A stretch of 64,000 nt of DNA from Acinetobacter sp. ANC 4169 (GTDB lineage: Bacteria > Pseudomonadota > Gammaproteobacteria > Pseudomonadales > Moraxellaceae): the NCBI RefSeq assembly GCF_002135355.1, contig NZ_NEGE01000015.1, positions 37,609-101,608 of the forward strand, written 5' to 3'. Below, piece after piece: positions 28,307 to 37,976 of the stretch. The stretch's first letter is position 1; each line of letters begins with the position of its first letter. A program made the position numbers and the translations under genes. The notes beneath the pieces were generated by a model. That model saw nothing but the letters and a program-made list of their open reading frames with translations, did not search any database and was not told the DNA's origin.

Positions 28307-28774
28307 TTAATGGGCTAAATTTTTAAAAATATATTTTAAACTTTCCATCATTTTTTCAATCTGTAAGGGGGTGAGGCCTTCAAATGACTGTTCCAGTACT
28401 ACATTGCTAATGTCATTAATCTTATTCGTCATTTGTTGTCCTTTATCGGTTAACACGACTCGCGTAATGCGGGCATCATCTTCACAGGAATAAGTTTCAA
28501 CCAGTCCTTCATCTTTTAAACGATAGACAATTTTGGTTGTGGTCGACATTTTGGAGATGACCATTTCAGATAGGTCTGACACGCTGGCATGAGGCTTGGA
28601 CCTTAGCGACAGTAGAATGCGACGGCGTGAATTGTCTAGACCATATTTTTTCAAGGCATGATCTACATTTTGTACATATTGGGCATGTACTTGAGTGACC
28701 CAATAATAAGGAAAATTTTCTAAAGTAAAATTTTCTGCAACAGAAGGTAGAAATTTACTGTATTTTTTAGTCAT
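28307..28774 (-). CDS. MarR family regulator, copy 3 of 3
   Basis: A 155-residue paralogue, closest to copy 2 in its N-terminus (FPYYWVTQVHAQYVQNVDHAL) and closest to copy 1 in its recognition region (SLRSKPHASVS). Such mosaic similarity suggests gene conversion between copies. It is the first of the three in the direction of transcription; upstream lies a decayed small gene. Confidence 0.92.
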   Translation of the reverse strand: MTKKYSKFLPSVAENFTLENFPYYWVTQVHAQYVQNVDHALKKYGLDNSRRRILLSLRSKPHASVSDLSEMVISKMSTTTKIVYRLKDEGLVETYSCEDDARITRVVLTDKGQQMTNKINDISNVVLEQSFEGLTPLQIEKMMESLKYIFKNLAH

Positions 28775-28929
28775 GGAGAAAATCTCCCTAGGATAATTGT
28801 AGTTTTAATTTATTGAAAAGCGTCTTATTTTAATCAAATTATGCTTAGCAATACACATTTTTTATGGTTATTAATATATATCAAGTTTTTTATAATGCAA
28901 TATGGAAACTTATCTCCTGATAAGTTTCC

Positions 28930-29267
28930 TTACAAAAAATCCAAGTTAAGCGTAACCGTTTCGAAGAGAAATGGTGTGATTGTATTGGTCTCAATGAAAT
29001 TCCACCATACTTTAGGTTGGGCAAAATTCAGCACTTCTAGTTGGACTTGAGGATTTTGATAAGTTTCTAAAGCTAAGGTGCCGTAGGGACACCGTGTAGT
29101 AAGATGACGGGCAGGAGCATTTCAAACTTTTGGTTATTATGTGTGACCACGCTATTAACCTGATGCTGACCTAATGATGAGTCTAAATTAAGATATGCAC
29201 TTTCATAACGGGTATTGGCTATCGTTTTAGATACTTTGTTGAAGGTCAATGCTTTTTCATTTGTCAT
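28930..29267 (-). pseudogene. Frameshifted small gene of unknown function
   Basis: Starting at ATG 29267 the frame reads MTNEKALTFNKVSKTI and stays open to a TAG at 29073-29075. A second frame, offset by two, continues as RCPYGTLALETYQNPQ and QPKVWWNFIETNTI, ending at TAA 28930-28932. The two parts join to a plausible 110-residue protein if one indel is placed between about 29085 and 29125. I do not recognise the family; no signal peptide or membrane helix is evident. A sequencing error is the alternative explanation. Confidence 0.5.
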
Positions 29268-29642
29268 AGCAAACAATCCTATAAATTTTTTTTGATGCTA
29301 CGTCGTTGTGAACTATGTATTTAGAATGACTAAATTTTGCAGTTCACGCCTAGTATCATCTAAAAAATACTCTTAATGGCAAACATAGAAGAATTGTCAA
29401 CAGACCCTAGTTTGTGTGCTAAAAACTTTGCTATTTTGGGGTTCTATGCTGGTGTGACTAAGTGTGGATTATTTTTAAATCTGTTTCTTCTTAAAAACAT
29501 GATTTTTCGTGATTAAATAATATACTGATTTGAGATAAGGCTAAATTTAGTCAAGTTTTGGTAAATAAAAATACAAAAAACTTGTTACTCATTTTCAAGA
29601 TTGTGCATAATCAGTCTATCTATTGTTGAACAGGTCATATCT
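29268..29642. other. Intergenic region upstream of the leader ORF and TerC/CorC gene
   Basis: About 375 AT-rich bases without a convincing gene. It should hold the promoter for the TerC/CorC transcript. I looked for a yybP-ykoY manganese riboswitch, common before TerC genes, and did not see its conserved core. Confidence 0.45.
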
Positions 29643-29726
29643 ATGGATCCGTCGCCGTGCAGGTCTACTTTTCTTTTGAATTTCCTCATTTTAAAGCTAA
29701 TTCATAAAACCGGAGATATAAACTAA
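29643..29726 (+). CDS. 27-codon leader ORF overlapping the TerC/CorC start
   Basis: ATG 29643 opens a 27-residue frame beginning [14 protein letters not shown] and ending at TAA 29724-29726, which overlaps the ATG of the next gene as TAATG. An AGG ribosome site lies about 10 bases upstream of the leader ATG; the downstream gene has GGAG inside the leader. The acidic-proline start DPSP resembles in style the ribosome-destabilising leader MgtL of mgtA, and the downstream protein carries a CorC-type cation domain. Coupled translation or cation-sensitive control is inferred, not shown. Confidence 0.55.
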   Translation: MDPSPCRSTFLLNFLILKLIHKTGDIN

Positions 29727-31252
29727 TGGAGTTTTTATTGGATCCGGGAATTTGGGTTGGTTTACTTACCCTTATTGTTTTAGAAATTGTTTTAGGTATT
29801 GATAACCTAGTCTTTATTGCCATTTTGGCCGAAAAACTTCCTCCAGAGCAACGTGATAAAGCACGTGTAGTGGGTCTTTCGCTCGCTTTATTTATGCGCC
29901 TGGGCTTATTGTTTGCTATCTCTTGGTTAGTCACTTTGACCAAACCGCTTATTACCGTCTTTGATTGGACATTCTCAGGTCGAGATCTTATTCTTTTATT
30001 CGGTGGTTTATTCCTGGTCTATAAGGCTGTGACCGAACTGCATGAAAAGATTGAAGGTAAACCTGAAGTTAAGGTTACCACCAATATTGTTTACGCAAGT
30101 TTTGCAGCAGTTGTGGCACAAATTGTTGTGTTAGATGCCGTATTCTCTTTAGATTCGGTGATTACCGCAATTGGTATGGTCGACAACATCTATGTGATGA
30201 TAGTGGCAATGATTGTTGCCATGGCTGTAATGTTACTGGCTTCTAAATCCTTAACTGCTTTTGTAAATCGACATCCGACCGTTGTGATTTTGTGCCTAAG
30301 TTTCTTGTTGTTAATTGGAATTAGCTTGATTGCAGAAGGTTTCGGTTTCCATATTCCGAAAGGCTATATCTATTCAGGTATTGGCGTTGCCATTGCAATT
30401 GAAGCATTTAACCAATTTGGTCAGCGCAATGTAGCCAAGCATGAATCTAAAATTCCACTGCGTCATCGTACTGCCGATTCCATCTTGAAATTGATGGGTG
30501 GCAAAATGGAGACGGTAACTGATAGTGCGCAACACTTCGAAGCTCAAGAAACATTCGCTGATGAAGAACGTTATATGATTGGCGGGGTGTTAACCTTGGC
30601 AGAAAGATCTGTTGCCTCAATCATGACTCCGCGAACCCAGATTTCCTGGGTCAATCTGGATGATACGCCTGAACAAATTCGTGAACAGGTGCTGTCTGTG
30701 CCGCATAGCTTGTTTCCAGTTTGTCGTGGTAGCCTGGATAAAGTCTTAAGTGTGGTTCGTGCCAAAGAATTGCTGGATGTACTGGAGGATGACGGACAAC
30801 TTAAAGCGTTAATCAAACGTCATCGTCCTATTCACATTTTCCAGAAAATGAAAGTGATTGATGCCATTAATACCTTGCGTACTTCAAAAGGTTCACTGGT
30901 TTTGGTCAGTGATGAGTTTGGCAGTGTACAGGGTTTGATCTCTCCGCTAGATGTGTTTGAAGCTATTGCCGGAGAATTCCCTGATGCGGATGAGCAGCTC
31001 GATTTAGTGAAAATTGATGATCACACCTGGAAAGCATCGGGCATGCTGGACGTGTACCAGCTCGAATTAGAGTTGGGCATGATGGATTTAGTCGAAGAAG
31101 ATGCGGGTTATATCAGTCTTGCGGGTTTAATTCTAGATAAAACTCATGGTGAAGTGAGCTTAGGTACTCAGCTTGATTATCAGGGTGTACACTTTGAGGT
31201 GACGGAATTAGATGATAATCGAATTAAATCGGTTTTAATTACTTATCATTAG
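29726..31252 (+). CDS. TerC-CBS-CorC membrane protein (YoaE/YegH-like)
   Basis: A 508-residue fusion. Residues 1-220 form a TerC-type domain with about seven membrane helices, including [16 protein letters not shown] near 19 and [15 protein letters not shown] near 137 with the conserved metal-site acidic residues. Residues about 290-410 hold two CBS domains ([23 protein letters not shown]), and 425-508 a CorC/HlyC transporter-associated domain. The order is that of E. coli YoaE/YegH. A cation-efflux role is likely from the family but the ion is unknown. Translation is probably coupled to the 27-codon leader, and a terminator follows. Confidence 0.92.
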   Translation: MEFLLDPGIWVGLLTLIVLEIVLGIDNLVFIAILAEKLPPEQRDKARVVGLSLALFMRLGLLFAISWLVTLTKPLITVFDWTFSGRDLILLFGGLFLVYKAVTELHEKIEGKPEVKVTTNIVYASFAAVVAQIVVLDAVFSLDSVITAIGMVDNIYVMIVAMIVAMAVMLLASKSLTAFVNRHPTVVILCLSFLLLIGISLIAEGFGFHIPKGYIYSGIGVAIAIEAFNQFGQRNVAKHESKIPLRHRTADSILKLMGGKMETVTDSAQHFEAQETFADEERYMIGGVLTLAERSVASIMTPRTQISWVNLDDTPEQIREQVLSVPHSLFPVCRGSLDKVLSVVRAKELLDVLEDDGQLKALIKRHRPIHIFQKMKVIDAINTLRTSKGSLVLVSDEFGSVQGLISPLDVFEAIAGEFPDADEQLDLVKIDDHTWKASGMLDVYQLELELGMMDLVEEDAGYISLAGLILDKTHGEVSLGTQLDYQGVHFEVTELDDNRIKSVLITYH

Positions 31253-31309
31253 AACATGATTTTAAAGTGATAAATAACTTGTCCTTCGAATAAATTCTTT
31301 TAGTCCTGG

Positions 31310-31347
31310 AAAAGCTCAACAGTCTTAAAACTGTTGGGCTTTTTTTA
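31310..31347 (+). terminator. Intrinsic terminator after the TerC/CorC gene
   Basis: AAGCTCAACAGT / ACTGTTGGGCTT (one G-U pair) with loop CTTAAA and a seven-T run. Confidence 0.85.
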
Positions 31348-31397
31348 TACTTTTGATTGTAAAACTGCCGGATAAAAACTCAAATGAATCAGTGATT

Positions 31398-31422
31398 AAA
31401 TCCCTATTTATAGGGATTTTTT
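31398..31422 (+). terminator. Small hairpin with T run upstream of the GNAT-like gene
   Basis: AAATCCCTA-TTTA-TAGGGATTTTTT. It may be a second terminator or an element in the leader of the next gene 55 bases downstream; A run on the other side could make it bidirectional. Confidence 0.55.
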
Positions 31423-31476
31423 AAATCAGAAAAATAGTCAATAATGGATTAAAAATGGGGGAGACGGATCAAACTG

Positions 31477-32208
31477 ATGGGGATTACTGAAAAGATTGTC
31501 GATTTTTCAAAACTGGCCTCTGATCATCAACAGCAGTTTTTTGAAACCATGCTGGCATTTGATCAGCAAATTTTTCCAGATTCCAGCAAAAAAGAAGTCT
31601 ATGATTTTGTTTATGATGTAGATGCTGTTTCAGTTCAGGTTGTTCACTATTATCATCAGGGACAACTGATTGGACAAAATATTATTCCTATTCTTAAGCT
31701 TGCTTTAAATGGGAAACCGATTTTTGTGGTGAGCTCGCGGGCGAGTATATTACCTGCTTACCGTAGAGGAAAACGAACCCTGAAAACGGCCATTCGTGTT
31801 GCAGTTAATCAGCGCATTCGCCATCCCGGCATTCCATTATGGTTTGTGCCTACCGTGATACAGCCCAAAATCTATACCTATTTGGCTTCGCGTTCACGTC
31901 ACTTCTTTCCACGTGTGGGAAGGAATATACCTGTTGAATATTTAAAAGTTTTGCAAATGATGCAGCAGCGTAAAGTCGAGGTAGATAAGCGTCGAGAAGA
32001 TATTTTTGTGTATCCTTATGTGATGCCTTTGACCACACCTGCACAGATCAAGCGTTTAAGAAATAAAACCACCATCCACATCAATTTTTTTATGCAGCAT
32101 GTGCCTGACTATTTTGATGGCATGGGTTTGCTGTGTATCTGTAAATTGGATTTAAAAACCATCCTGGAAACGATCTGGAATCTGTCTTTAGATCGTCATG
32201 TATATTAA
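31477..32208 (+). CDS. GNAT-fold hypothetical protein
   Basis: A 243-residue protein with no family I can name confidently. The middle contains SSRASILPAYRRGKRTLKTA (residues about 90-109), which resembles the GNAT acetyl-CoA loop RxxGxG/A in a strand-loop-helix context, preceded by two strands and followed by long beta-helix segments. C-terminus contains CICKLDLKTI. No signal peptide. Convergent with thiM. Possible acyl-/acetyltransferase, but this rests on one motif. Confidence 0.65.
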   Translation: MGITEKIVDFSKLASDHQQQFFETMLAFDQQIFPDSSKKEVYDFVYDVDAVSVQVVHYYHQGQLIGQNIIPILKLALNGKPIFVVSSRASILPAYRRGKRTLKTAIRVAVNQRIRHPGIPLWFVPTVIQPKIYTYLASRSRHFFPRVGRNIPVEYLKVLQMMQQRKVEVDKRREDIFVYPYVMPLTTPAQIKRLRNKTTIHINFFMQHVPDYFDGMGLLCICKLDLKTILETIWNLSLDRHVY

Positions 32209-32329
32209 ATCCAGTTTGGATCGGTTTTTTAATTGCGATGCTATCATAGTGATCAATGCAGACTGTATTTCTACAGTCTGAGCCAGCTGAACATCTACCA
32301 TACATCAGCCATCGGAATGCAGGATAGAT

Positions 32330-33151
32330 TTAGAGGGTCAAAATTTTAATATCTGCATATTGCTGTATGAGTTCAGGATTTAAACTGTAAATCTGATCCA
32401 TAAAGGCGACATTAAACTGTCCAAGCATAGGCGCTTGTTCAAATGCCAATTTCCCAGCAATGGCAAAATGGGTATGTGCAGCAAGCGTTGCAATGGTCGG
32501 GCTGCTTACCGCGCAGTAAGCAGCAATTAAGGCACCCAATGCGCAACCTGTGGCGGTTACTTTGGGTTGTAAATAAGAACCACCATGCACCTGAATGACT
32601 GCGTCAAATTCTTTACTTAAAATAAAATCCGATTCACCTGAAATGGCAATACATTCAGCATGTTCGAGCAGGACTTTGGCATGGCTGTAAACTTCGGCGC
32701 TATCAAGTGTACTATCGACACCTTTAGATTCAGTTTGCTTGCCTGCGAGTGTGCTAATTTCAGAAGCATTGCCCCGGATCACAGTTGGATGATATTGCAA
32801 TAAATCATCCACCATGTTTGAGCGCCACTTTAAAATTGGGCCATATCCCACCGGGTCGAGCACCCACGGAGTATCGGTACGCTGTGCCGTTTGTGCAGAA
32901 ATTTGCATGGCCTGCATTTGTTCCTGAGTGGGTGTACCCAGGTTAATGCTCAGTGCAGCTGCAATCTGGGTAAAACTTTCAGCTTCAAATCGATTATCTA
33001 TCATGGCTGGAGAAGCGCCTGCAGCCAATAAGACATTGGCTGCATAGTTGGCTGCAACGATATTGGTAATGCATTGTACCAAAGGCTGCTGGCTATGCAG
33101 CTGAGTCCATGCTTCAACAATCTGCTCGACCAGTGCTGAAGTTTGATCCAT
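32330..33151 (-). CDS. thiM: Hydroxyethylthiazole kinase
   Basis: Phosphorylates 4-methyl-5-(2-hydroxyethyl)thiazole in thiamine salvage. The start at 33151 (MDQTSALV) has AAGGA 9 bases upstream and gives 273 residues, the normal size; a longer frame reaching 33211 is less likely. QCITNIVAANYAANVLLAAGASPAM near the start, DPVGYG near 117 and the catalytic-Cys anion hole TATGCALGALIAAY near 209 are typical. No thiD/thiE neighbour and no visible TPP riboswitch, unlike thiM in many other bacteria. Confidence 0.94.
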   Translation of the reverse strand: MDQTSALVEQIVEAWTQLHSQQPLVQCITNIVAANYAANVLLAAGASPAMIDNRFEAESFTQIAAALSINLGTPTQEQMQAMQISAQTAQRTDTPWVLDPVGYGPILKWRSNMVDDLLQYHPTVIRGNASEISTLAGKQTESKGVDSTLDSAEVYSHAKVLLEHAECIAISGESDFILSKEFDAVIQVHGGSYLQPKVTATGCALGALIAAYCAVSSPTIATLAAHTHFAIAGKLAFEQAPMLGQFNVAFMDQIYSLNPELIQQYADIKILTL

Positions 33152-33226
33152 GGGATTATTCCTTAAATTATATAGGGTGGAATCGGAGAAACTGGACATA
33201 TCGATCACCATTTAACGGGTGAAATT

Positions 33227-34390
33227 CTATTGGGTAAAATAGTGGTCTTGATGCTTGCAGGTACGACAGCATAAGGTCACATAATTTTCGGCATCATAAT
33301 CCACACTAAGTTCATTGGAACCACAATACATACAGCGTTTTTGTGAATAGAAACTTAATCGGGGTTCAATTTTTTTCCATAACTTCCAGATGGGCTGGAA
33401 AAAAATAGCTTCATCATAGCCAAGAAAGCGGAACAACAGGATTTCACTCATTTTGCTGAATGGAATGTTGTGCGGACGAGGCAGGGTGGAGGTTTCCCAT
33501 TTTTCCGTCACTGAACGTTCACGGTATTGCTGTAAGGTTTTCTTCAACAAGTTGGTATTGATAAAGTTTTCATTGCGTGGCTGGAGGGCTTTCTGCTGAT
33601 GCAAATATTCTAGAGCAGTTTGTACCAGATAATAGATTTGACCCACGGCCAGCGAATCCATCAGGCGATAGCAGAAGGTTTGAAAGCTATTATTACCTGC
33701 AATCTGGATGCCCCAAGTACGACAGTAAAACTGGGTAAATTGAATAATCTCCTGATAAAGTACCAGATAAAGCGCATTTTTGACTTCATCTGCACTTTTA
33801 AAAGGCACCCCCAAGGTTAAATTTTCATAAAACCAGTTACGAAGTTGCTGGGTAATACTAAATAAACTGGGTTCCGAATAGCCATCTAAACGGACATTGA
33901 CATAGTAATGATGCGCTTCGGAAGCAAAATCTTTGGCAATCAGGATTTGTTCTTTGACTAGCTGCTTGAGCAAATAATTCTGAAACAGGTAGTTCGGCGT
34001 AATGGCATGATATTTAATGTTTTCCCAATCAATATATTCATGATGGGTCGTATGTTCCTGAACTTGATTGTCCAATAAACTCAGTAAAAACAATTTGTTC
34101 AGAAAGCTGATCTGATCCAGTCGATATTCGACATTATCTTTATTTTTCGATTTGATTTTACGCTGCTCTTGAAGACGCGTTTCAGTGAGCATTTTTTTTC
34201 GATTAACTAAACATTTGTCACAATGACAGTTGGTGCGCCCATCTTGAAAGACGCGATGCTGGCAGTGACTACATTCATGAAAATTAAGCGCTTGATCGTA
34301 CTGTTCTGCTTCAATCCAGAACATGGATGCCTGACACAAAGGGCATGATGTACTTTCATCGAGCTGTTTTTGCAGAATCTGAAGGAGCAT
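33227..34390 (-). CDS. Uncharacterised protein with zinc-ribbon cysteine motifs at both ends
   Basis: A 387-residue soluble protein with two terminal metal-binding clusters. The N-terminus holds CPLCQ near 15, a CSHC/HECSHC pair near 40 and CHCDKC near 55. The C-terminus holds CMYCGS near 355 and CCRTCKH near 378. The middle is alpha-helical, with no enzyme motif I recognise. ATG 34390 is preferred over TTG 34402. The gene lies 75 bases upstream of thiM on the same strand. Nucleic-acid binding is a guess from the zinc ribbons; function unknown. Confidence 0.75.
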   Translation of the reverse strand: MLLQILQKQLDESTSCPLCQASMFWIEAEQYDQALNFHECSHCQHRVFQDGRTNCHCDKCLVNRKKMLTETRLQEQRKIKSKNKDNVEYRLDQISFLNKLFLLSLLDNQVQEHTTHHEYIDWENIKYHAITPNYLFQNYLLKQLVKEQILIAKDFASEAHHYYVNVRLDGYSEPSLFSITQQLRNWFYENLTLGVPFKSADEVKNALYLVLYQEIIQFTQFYCRTWGIQIAGNNSFQTFCYRLMDSLAVGQIYYLVQTALEYLHQQKALQPRNENFINTNLLKKTLQQYRERSVTEKWETSTLPRPHNIPFSKMSEILLFRFLGYDEAIFFQPIWKLWKKIEPRLSFYSQKRCMYCGSNELSVDYDAENYVTLCCRTCKHQDHYFTQ

Positions 34391-34622
34391 GGAAAGAGTC
34401 AATCACAAGTCTGGTTAATCATTCAAACGATTATACACATCTCTTTTATTGTAACGTGATTGAATAGTGCTGAATGAACAATAAATCAAGGAAGGAAAAT
34501 ACAGGCAAACTTTGCTCTAAAAAATAGCCTAAGCATTTATTATTGATTTATGTGGAGATGGAAAGATAAATCCACCATCTCCACAAAAGAAGGGACTCTC
34601 AGGGACATTTAAATTCTTTAAA

Positions 34623-34886
34623 TTAATATGAAGCAGGGCAAGGTAATGACTCATCCTCCTCGCCTAATTGCTTTGCATTGATTAAAGCCTGAACCTTTTT
34701 AGAGGGAATTTTTTTGCTGCCTAATGAATCGTAATTATTCAAAATTGCGCAAATATCGGGCGATTGCATTGGAATACCTTCGCAACTCATAAACATCGCA
34801 ATCACCTTGTGATCGATTCCGGCAGCGTCGAGAGTTTGCATGGTCTTGATATTTTCCACACGGACAATATGGTCTTTTAAATACAT
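34623..34886 (-). CDS. Small conserved hypothetical protein
   Basis: An 87-residue acidic/neutral protein starting at MYLKDHIVRVENI with an excellent ribosome site (AGAGGTGTCCCATG). It contains no membrane helix or known motif; TMQTLDAAGIDHKVIAMF looks like a helix-turn-helix-like helical pair but is not a confident match. It is isolated between the zinc-ribbon gene and pepN. Unknown function. Confidence 0.7.
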   Translation of the reverse strand: MYLKDHIVRVENIKTMQTLDAAGIDHKVIAMFMSCEGIPMQSPDICAILNNYDSLGSKKIPSKKVQALINAKQLGEEDESLPCPASY

Positions 34887-35307
34887 GGGACACCTCTTCT
34901 AATTTTGATCTGATTTTATAGTGCGCTTTACACAAATATATACAAGCAAGAAACGTGCTCAAAATGTATTCATCTTGAAAATATCTGTCACTTTGAGTTA
35001 TGCCAGTTTATAAGCCAGTTAAATCTTGCTCAAATAATATAAAGAGATATCAAAATACAGTTATTTTCTATTTACATTACTGAAAGGTGTTGGCGTTATG
35101 GCGCATGATTTTTAACTGCACGTATGATAAGTAAGCAACTAAAATATTAATTGTACCAATGCTCAGACAACGAATTGAAAATTGTGAGCAATGTGCCCAT
35201 ATATAACTCAAATCAATCGCACAGACAGATTGTGAAAGTTGTCGTATGATCGAAGCATTTCACAACAACAAAGTTTTGGCTTAAGAACGACAGGATTAGG
35301 ACATTAT
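34887..35307. other. Intergenic region upstream of pepN
   Basis: About 420 AT-rich bases. It must hold the divergent promoters for the small hypothetical gene and pepN. I see no structured RNA, repeat or small gene in it. Confidence 0.45.
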
Positions 35308-37914
35308 ATGAATATCGCAGCAAACCCGGTGGTTGAAGCAGACCAAACTGTTTATTTAAAAGACTATCAAAAACCTTCATTTTTGGTGGATTCAATCAAC
35401 TTGGATATTCAGGTTCATACAGATCGTACCGATGTCCGTTCAACCTTAGTGATGAAGCGTCAGACTGCTGGAGATTTGGTGCTGCTGGGCCGTGATCTGG
35501 AATTAAAATCCATTACTTTAAACGGGACGCCGTTAACTGAAGCGGATTACACGCTCGATTCAGAACAACTGGTGATTGCCAATGCACCAGATCAAATTAT
35601 TCTGGAAACGGAAGTTGTTATTCATCCGGAAAGCAACACCCAGCTGGAAGGTCTGTATCAAGCAGGTGACGACTTATTCGTAACGCAAAACGAGCCTGAA
35701 GGTTTCCGTAAAATTACCTTCTATCCAGACCGTCCAGATGTCCTGTCTGTATTTACTACACGCGTAGAAGCGGATAAAAAATTTCCTGTGCTTTTGGCCA
35801 ATGGTAACTTGATGGAAGCAGGCGAGGCCGGAGAGGGTCGTCACTACACCATCTGGGAAGATCCAACCAAAAAACCAAGCTATTTGTTTGCCTGCGTAAT
35901 TGGTGATTTGGCAGTTCTGAAAGACTCTTATGTAACCTCTGAAGGCCGTAACGTTGCACTAGAAATTTATGCCGAAGAAAAAGACATTCCAAAATGTCAC
36001 ATTGCCATGGAAGCACTGAAACATTCGATGCAATGGGATGAAGAGCATTATGGTCGTCCATACGATTTGGATAACTACATGATTGTGGCGACCAGTGCAT
36101 TTAACATGGGCGCCATGGAGAATAAGGGCCTGAATATCTTCAACACTTCATGTGTACTTGCCGATGAAGAATATACGACTGACGCAGCCATCATGCGGGT
36201 ACAGTCGGTGATTGCGCATGAATACTTCCATAACTGGACCGGTAACCGTATTACTTGCCGTGACTGGTTCCAGCTCTGCTTAAAAGAAGGCTTAACCGTA
36301 TTCCGTGATCAGTCTTTCTCGGAAGATTTACAGTCGGCTGCGGTACAACGTATTGATGATGTAGCGGTACTCAAAGCGCATCAGTTTCCTGAAGATTCAG
36401 GTCCGCTTTCGCATCCACCACGTCCAGATCACTTTGTCGAAATTAATAACTTCTATACGGCAACTGTGTACGAAAAAGGTGCGGAAATTAACCGCATGAT
36501 GTCGACTCTACTCGGCAAGGAAAAATTCCGTCAGGGAACGGATGAATACTTCCGCCGTCATGATGGAAAGGCGGTAACGGTTGAAGACTGGGTGTCTGCA
36601 TTGACAGCCGGTTCTGGTGTGGATTTGTCTGCATTCCTGATTTGGTATAACCAGCCGGGTACACCAAAACTGGAAGCAAAAGGCGTGTACGATGCTGCGA
36701 CTCAAACCTATCGTTTAAGCTTCACGCAATCGTTAAAAGATCATCATAAATATCCAAACCTAAAAGCGGTTCCTATTCCTGTGGCTTTGGCACTGTTTAA
36801 TGCAGAAACAGGTGAGCAATATACTTTGCAATCTGAAGCACTGTTTGAAAATGGCGTTAAAGATGGCGTGTATCTATTTGATACAGATACGGCAAGCATT
36901 GAATTTAGCGGCGTAACGGCAAAACCTGTGGTGTCATTGCTACGTAATTTCTCTGCACCGGTGAATCTTGAATTTAACTATTCAGATGAAGAACTTGCCT
37001 TCTTGATGCAATATGAAACCAATGGTTTTAACCAGTGGCAAGCCACTCAAACCTTGCTGGAACGTATTTTATTAAATGGCCATGATGCGGATATTTATAT
37101 TCAAGCCATGAAAAATACTGTACCGGAAGTCATTCAGAAAGATCCATTATTAGCTTCACGCTTGTTTGATGTACCGACCGAAGGCTATTTGGGTAGCCGT
37201 ATTGATACAGATTATCAGCCTGCCAAAATTCAGGAACAGCGTAATGCCTTGCTAGACACATTGGCACGTGAATTGGGTGCATTCTGCAAAGAAACCTATC
37301 TGGAATTAGATCCAGATATGCAAAGTGAATTCTCTCAGGCGATGGGTGTTCGTGCACTCAGAAACATTATGCTCAGCATGATCGCACGTCAGGGTGATAC
37401 TTATGCCTTTGATTTGGCTTATGAGCAGTATCATACAGGTAACATGTCTGAACGTTTGGGTGCGCTCAAAGTTCTGGTCTGGAATGATGCGCCACAAGCC
37501 AAAGAAGTTTTGTCAGACTTCTATAGCCGTTTTGAAGAAGAAGCCCTGTCTTTAGATCAATGGTTTATGGTTCAGGCTGCACATCCGAAAGCAAATGCAG
37601 AAACCATCAAGTACTTAACTTCACATCCGGACTATGATTTGGGTAACCCTAACCGTATTCGTTCAGTCAGTGGCGGTTTAAATGCCAATCCTGTGAACAC
37701 CTGGAGTTTTGGCGTTCAGCACTATATTGATCTGGCTAAATATTTGGATGAGAAGAATCCAATCGTGGGTTCTCGTTTACTGCAAGTGCTTTCGCGCTGG
37801 TACACTTTGGCGGAGCCACAACGTACAGAAGTAAAAACTGCACTTGAGGCTTTAAAACCACAAGTGAAATCTAAAAATGTGGTCGAAACCTTAAATAGTA
37901 TGTTGAGTATATAA
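35308..37914 (+). CDS. pepN: Aminopeptidase N
   Basis: M1 family zinc aminopeptidase of 868 residues, the normal size for gammaproteobacterial PepN. The exopeptidase motif GAMENKG lies near residue 268, and the zinc motif HEYFHNWTGNR with a downstream Glu (LKEGLTVF) lies near 304-330. The start ATG 35308 (MNIAANPV) has AGGAC about 9 bases upstream; an in-frame ATG-less extension to 35239 is not favoured. Cytoplasmic, acts in peptide turnover. A strong terminator follows. Confidence 0.97.
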   Translation: MNIAANPVVEADQTVYLKDYQKPSFLVDSINLDIQVHTDRTDVRSTLVMKRQTAGDLVLLGRDLELKSITLNGTPLTEADYTLDSEQLVIANAPDQIILETEVVIHPESNTQLEGLYQAGDDLFVTQNEPEGFRKITFYPDRPDVLSVFTTRVEADKKFPVLLANGNLMEAGEAGEGRHYTIWEDPTKKPSYLFACVIGDLAVLKDSYVTSEGRNVALEIYAEEKDIPKCHIAMEALKHSMQWDEEHYGRPYDLDNYMIVATSAFNMGAMENKGLNIFNTSCVLADEEYTTDAAIMRVQSVIAHEYFHNWTGNRITCRDWFQLCLKEGLTVFRDQSFSEDLQSAAVQRIDDVAVLKAHQFPEDSGPLSHPPRPDHFVEINNFYTATVYEKGAEINRMMSTLLGKEKFRQGTDEYFRRHDGKAVTVEDWVSALTAGSGVDLSAFLIWYNQPGTPKLEAKGVYDAATQTYRLSFTQSLKDHHKYPNLKAVPIPVALALFNAETGEQYTLQSEALFENGVKDGVYLFDTDTASIEFSGVTAKPVVSLLRNFSAPVNLEFNYSDEELAFLMQYETNGFNQWQATQTLLERILLNGHDADIYIQAMKNTVPEVIQKDPLLASRLFDVPTEGYLGSRIDTDYQPAKIQEQRNALLDTLARELGAFCKETYLELDPDMQSEFSQAMGVRALRNIMLSMIARQGDTYAFDLAYEQYHTGNMSERLGALKVLVWNDAPQAKEVLSDFYSRFEEEALSLDQWFMVQAAHPKANAETIKYLTSHPDYDLGNPNRIRSVSGGLNANPVNTWSFGVQHYIDLAKYLDEKNPIVGSRLLQVLSRWYTLAEPQRTEVKTALEALKPQVKSKNVVETLNSMLSI

Positions 37915-37937
37915 CTCAAACATACTGAATAAGTCAC

Positions 37938-37976
37938 AAAAGCCTTTTCCTGGCTTTACCAGGAAAAGGCTTTTTT
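37938..37976 (+). terminator. Intrinsic terminator after pepN
   Basis: AAAAGCCTTTTCCTGG-CTTTA-CCAGGAAAAGGCTTTTTT; a long perfect stem. Confidence 0.93.

Noticed and set aside
28841..29050. Plus-strand ORF of 69 residues near the MarR genes
   Set aside because: It runs antisense to the decayed small gene, with no ribosome site or family features.
29560..29725. yybP-ykoY riboswitch before the TerC gene
   Set aside because: Core consensus was not seen by eye; the region contains the leader ORF instead. A covariance search could still overturn this.
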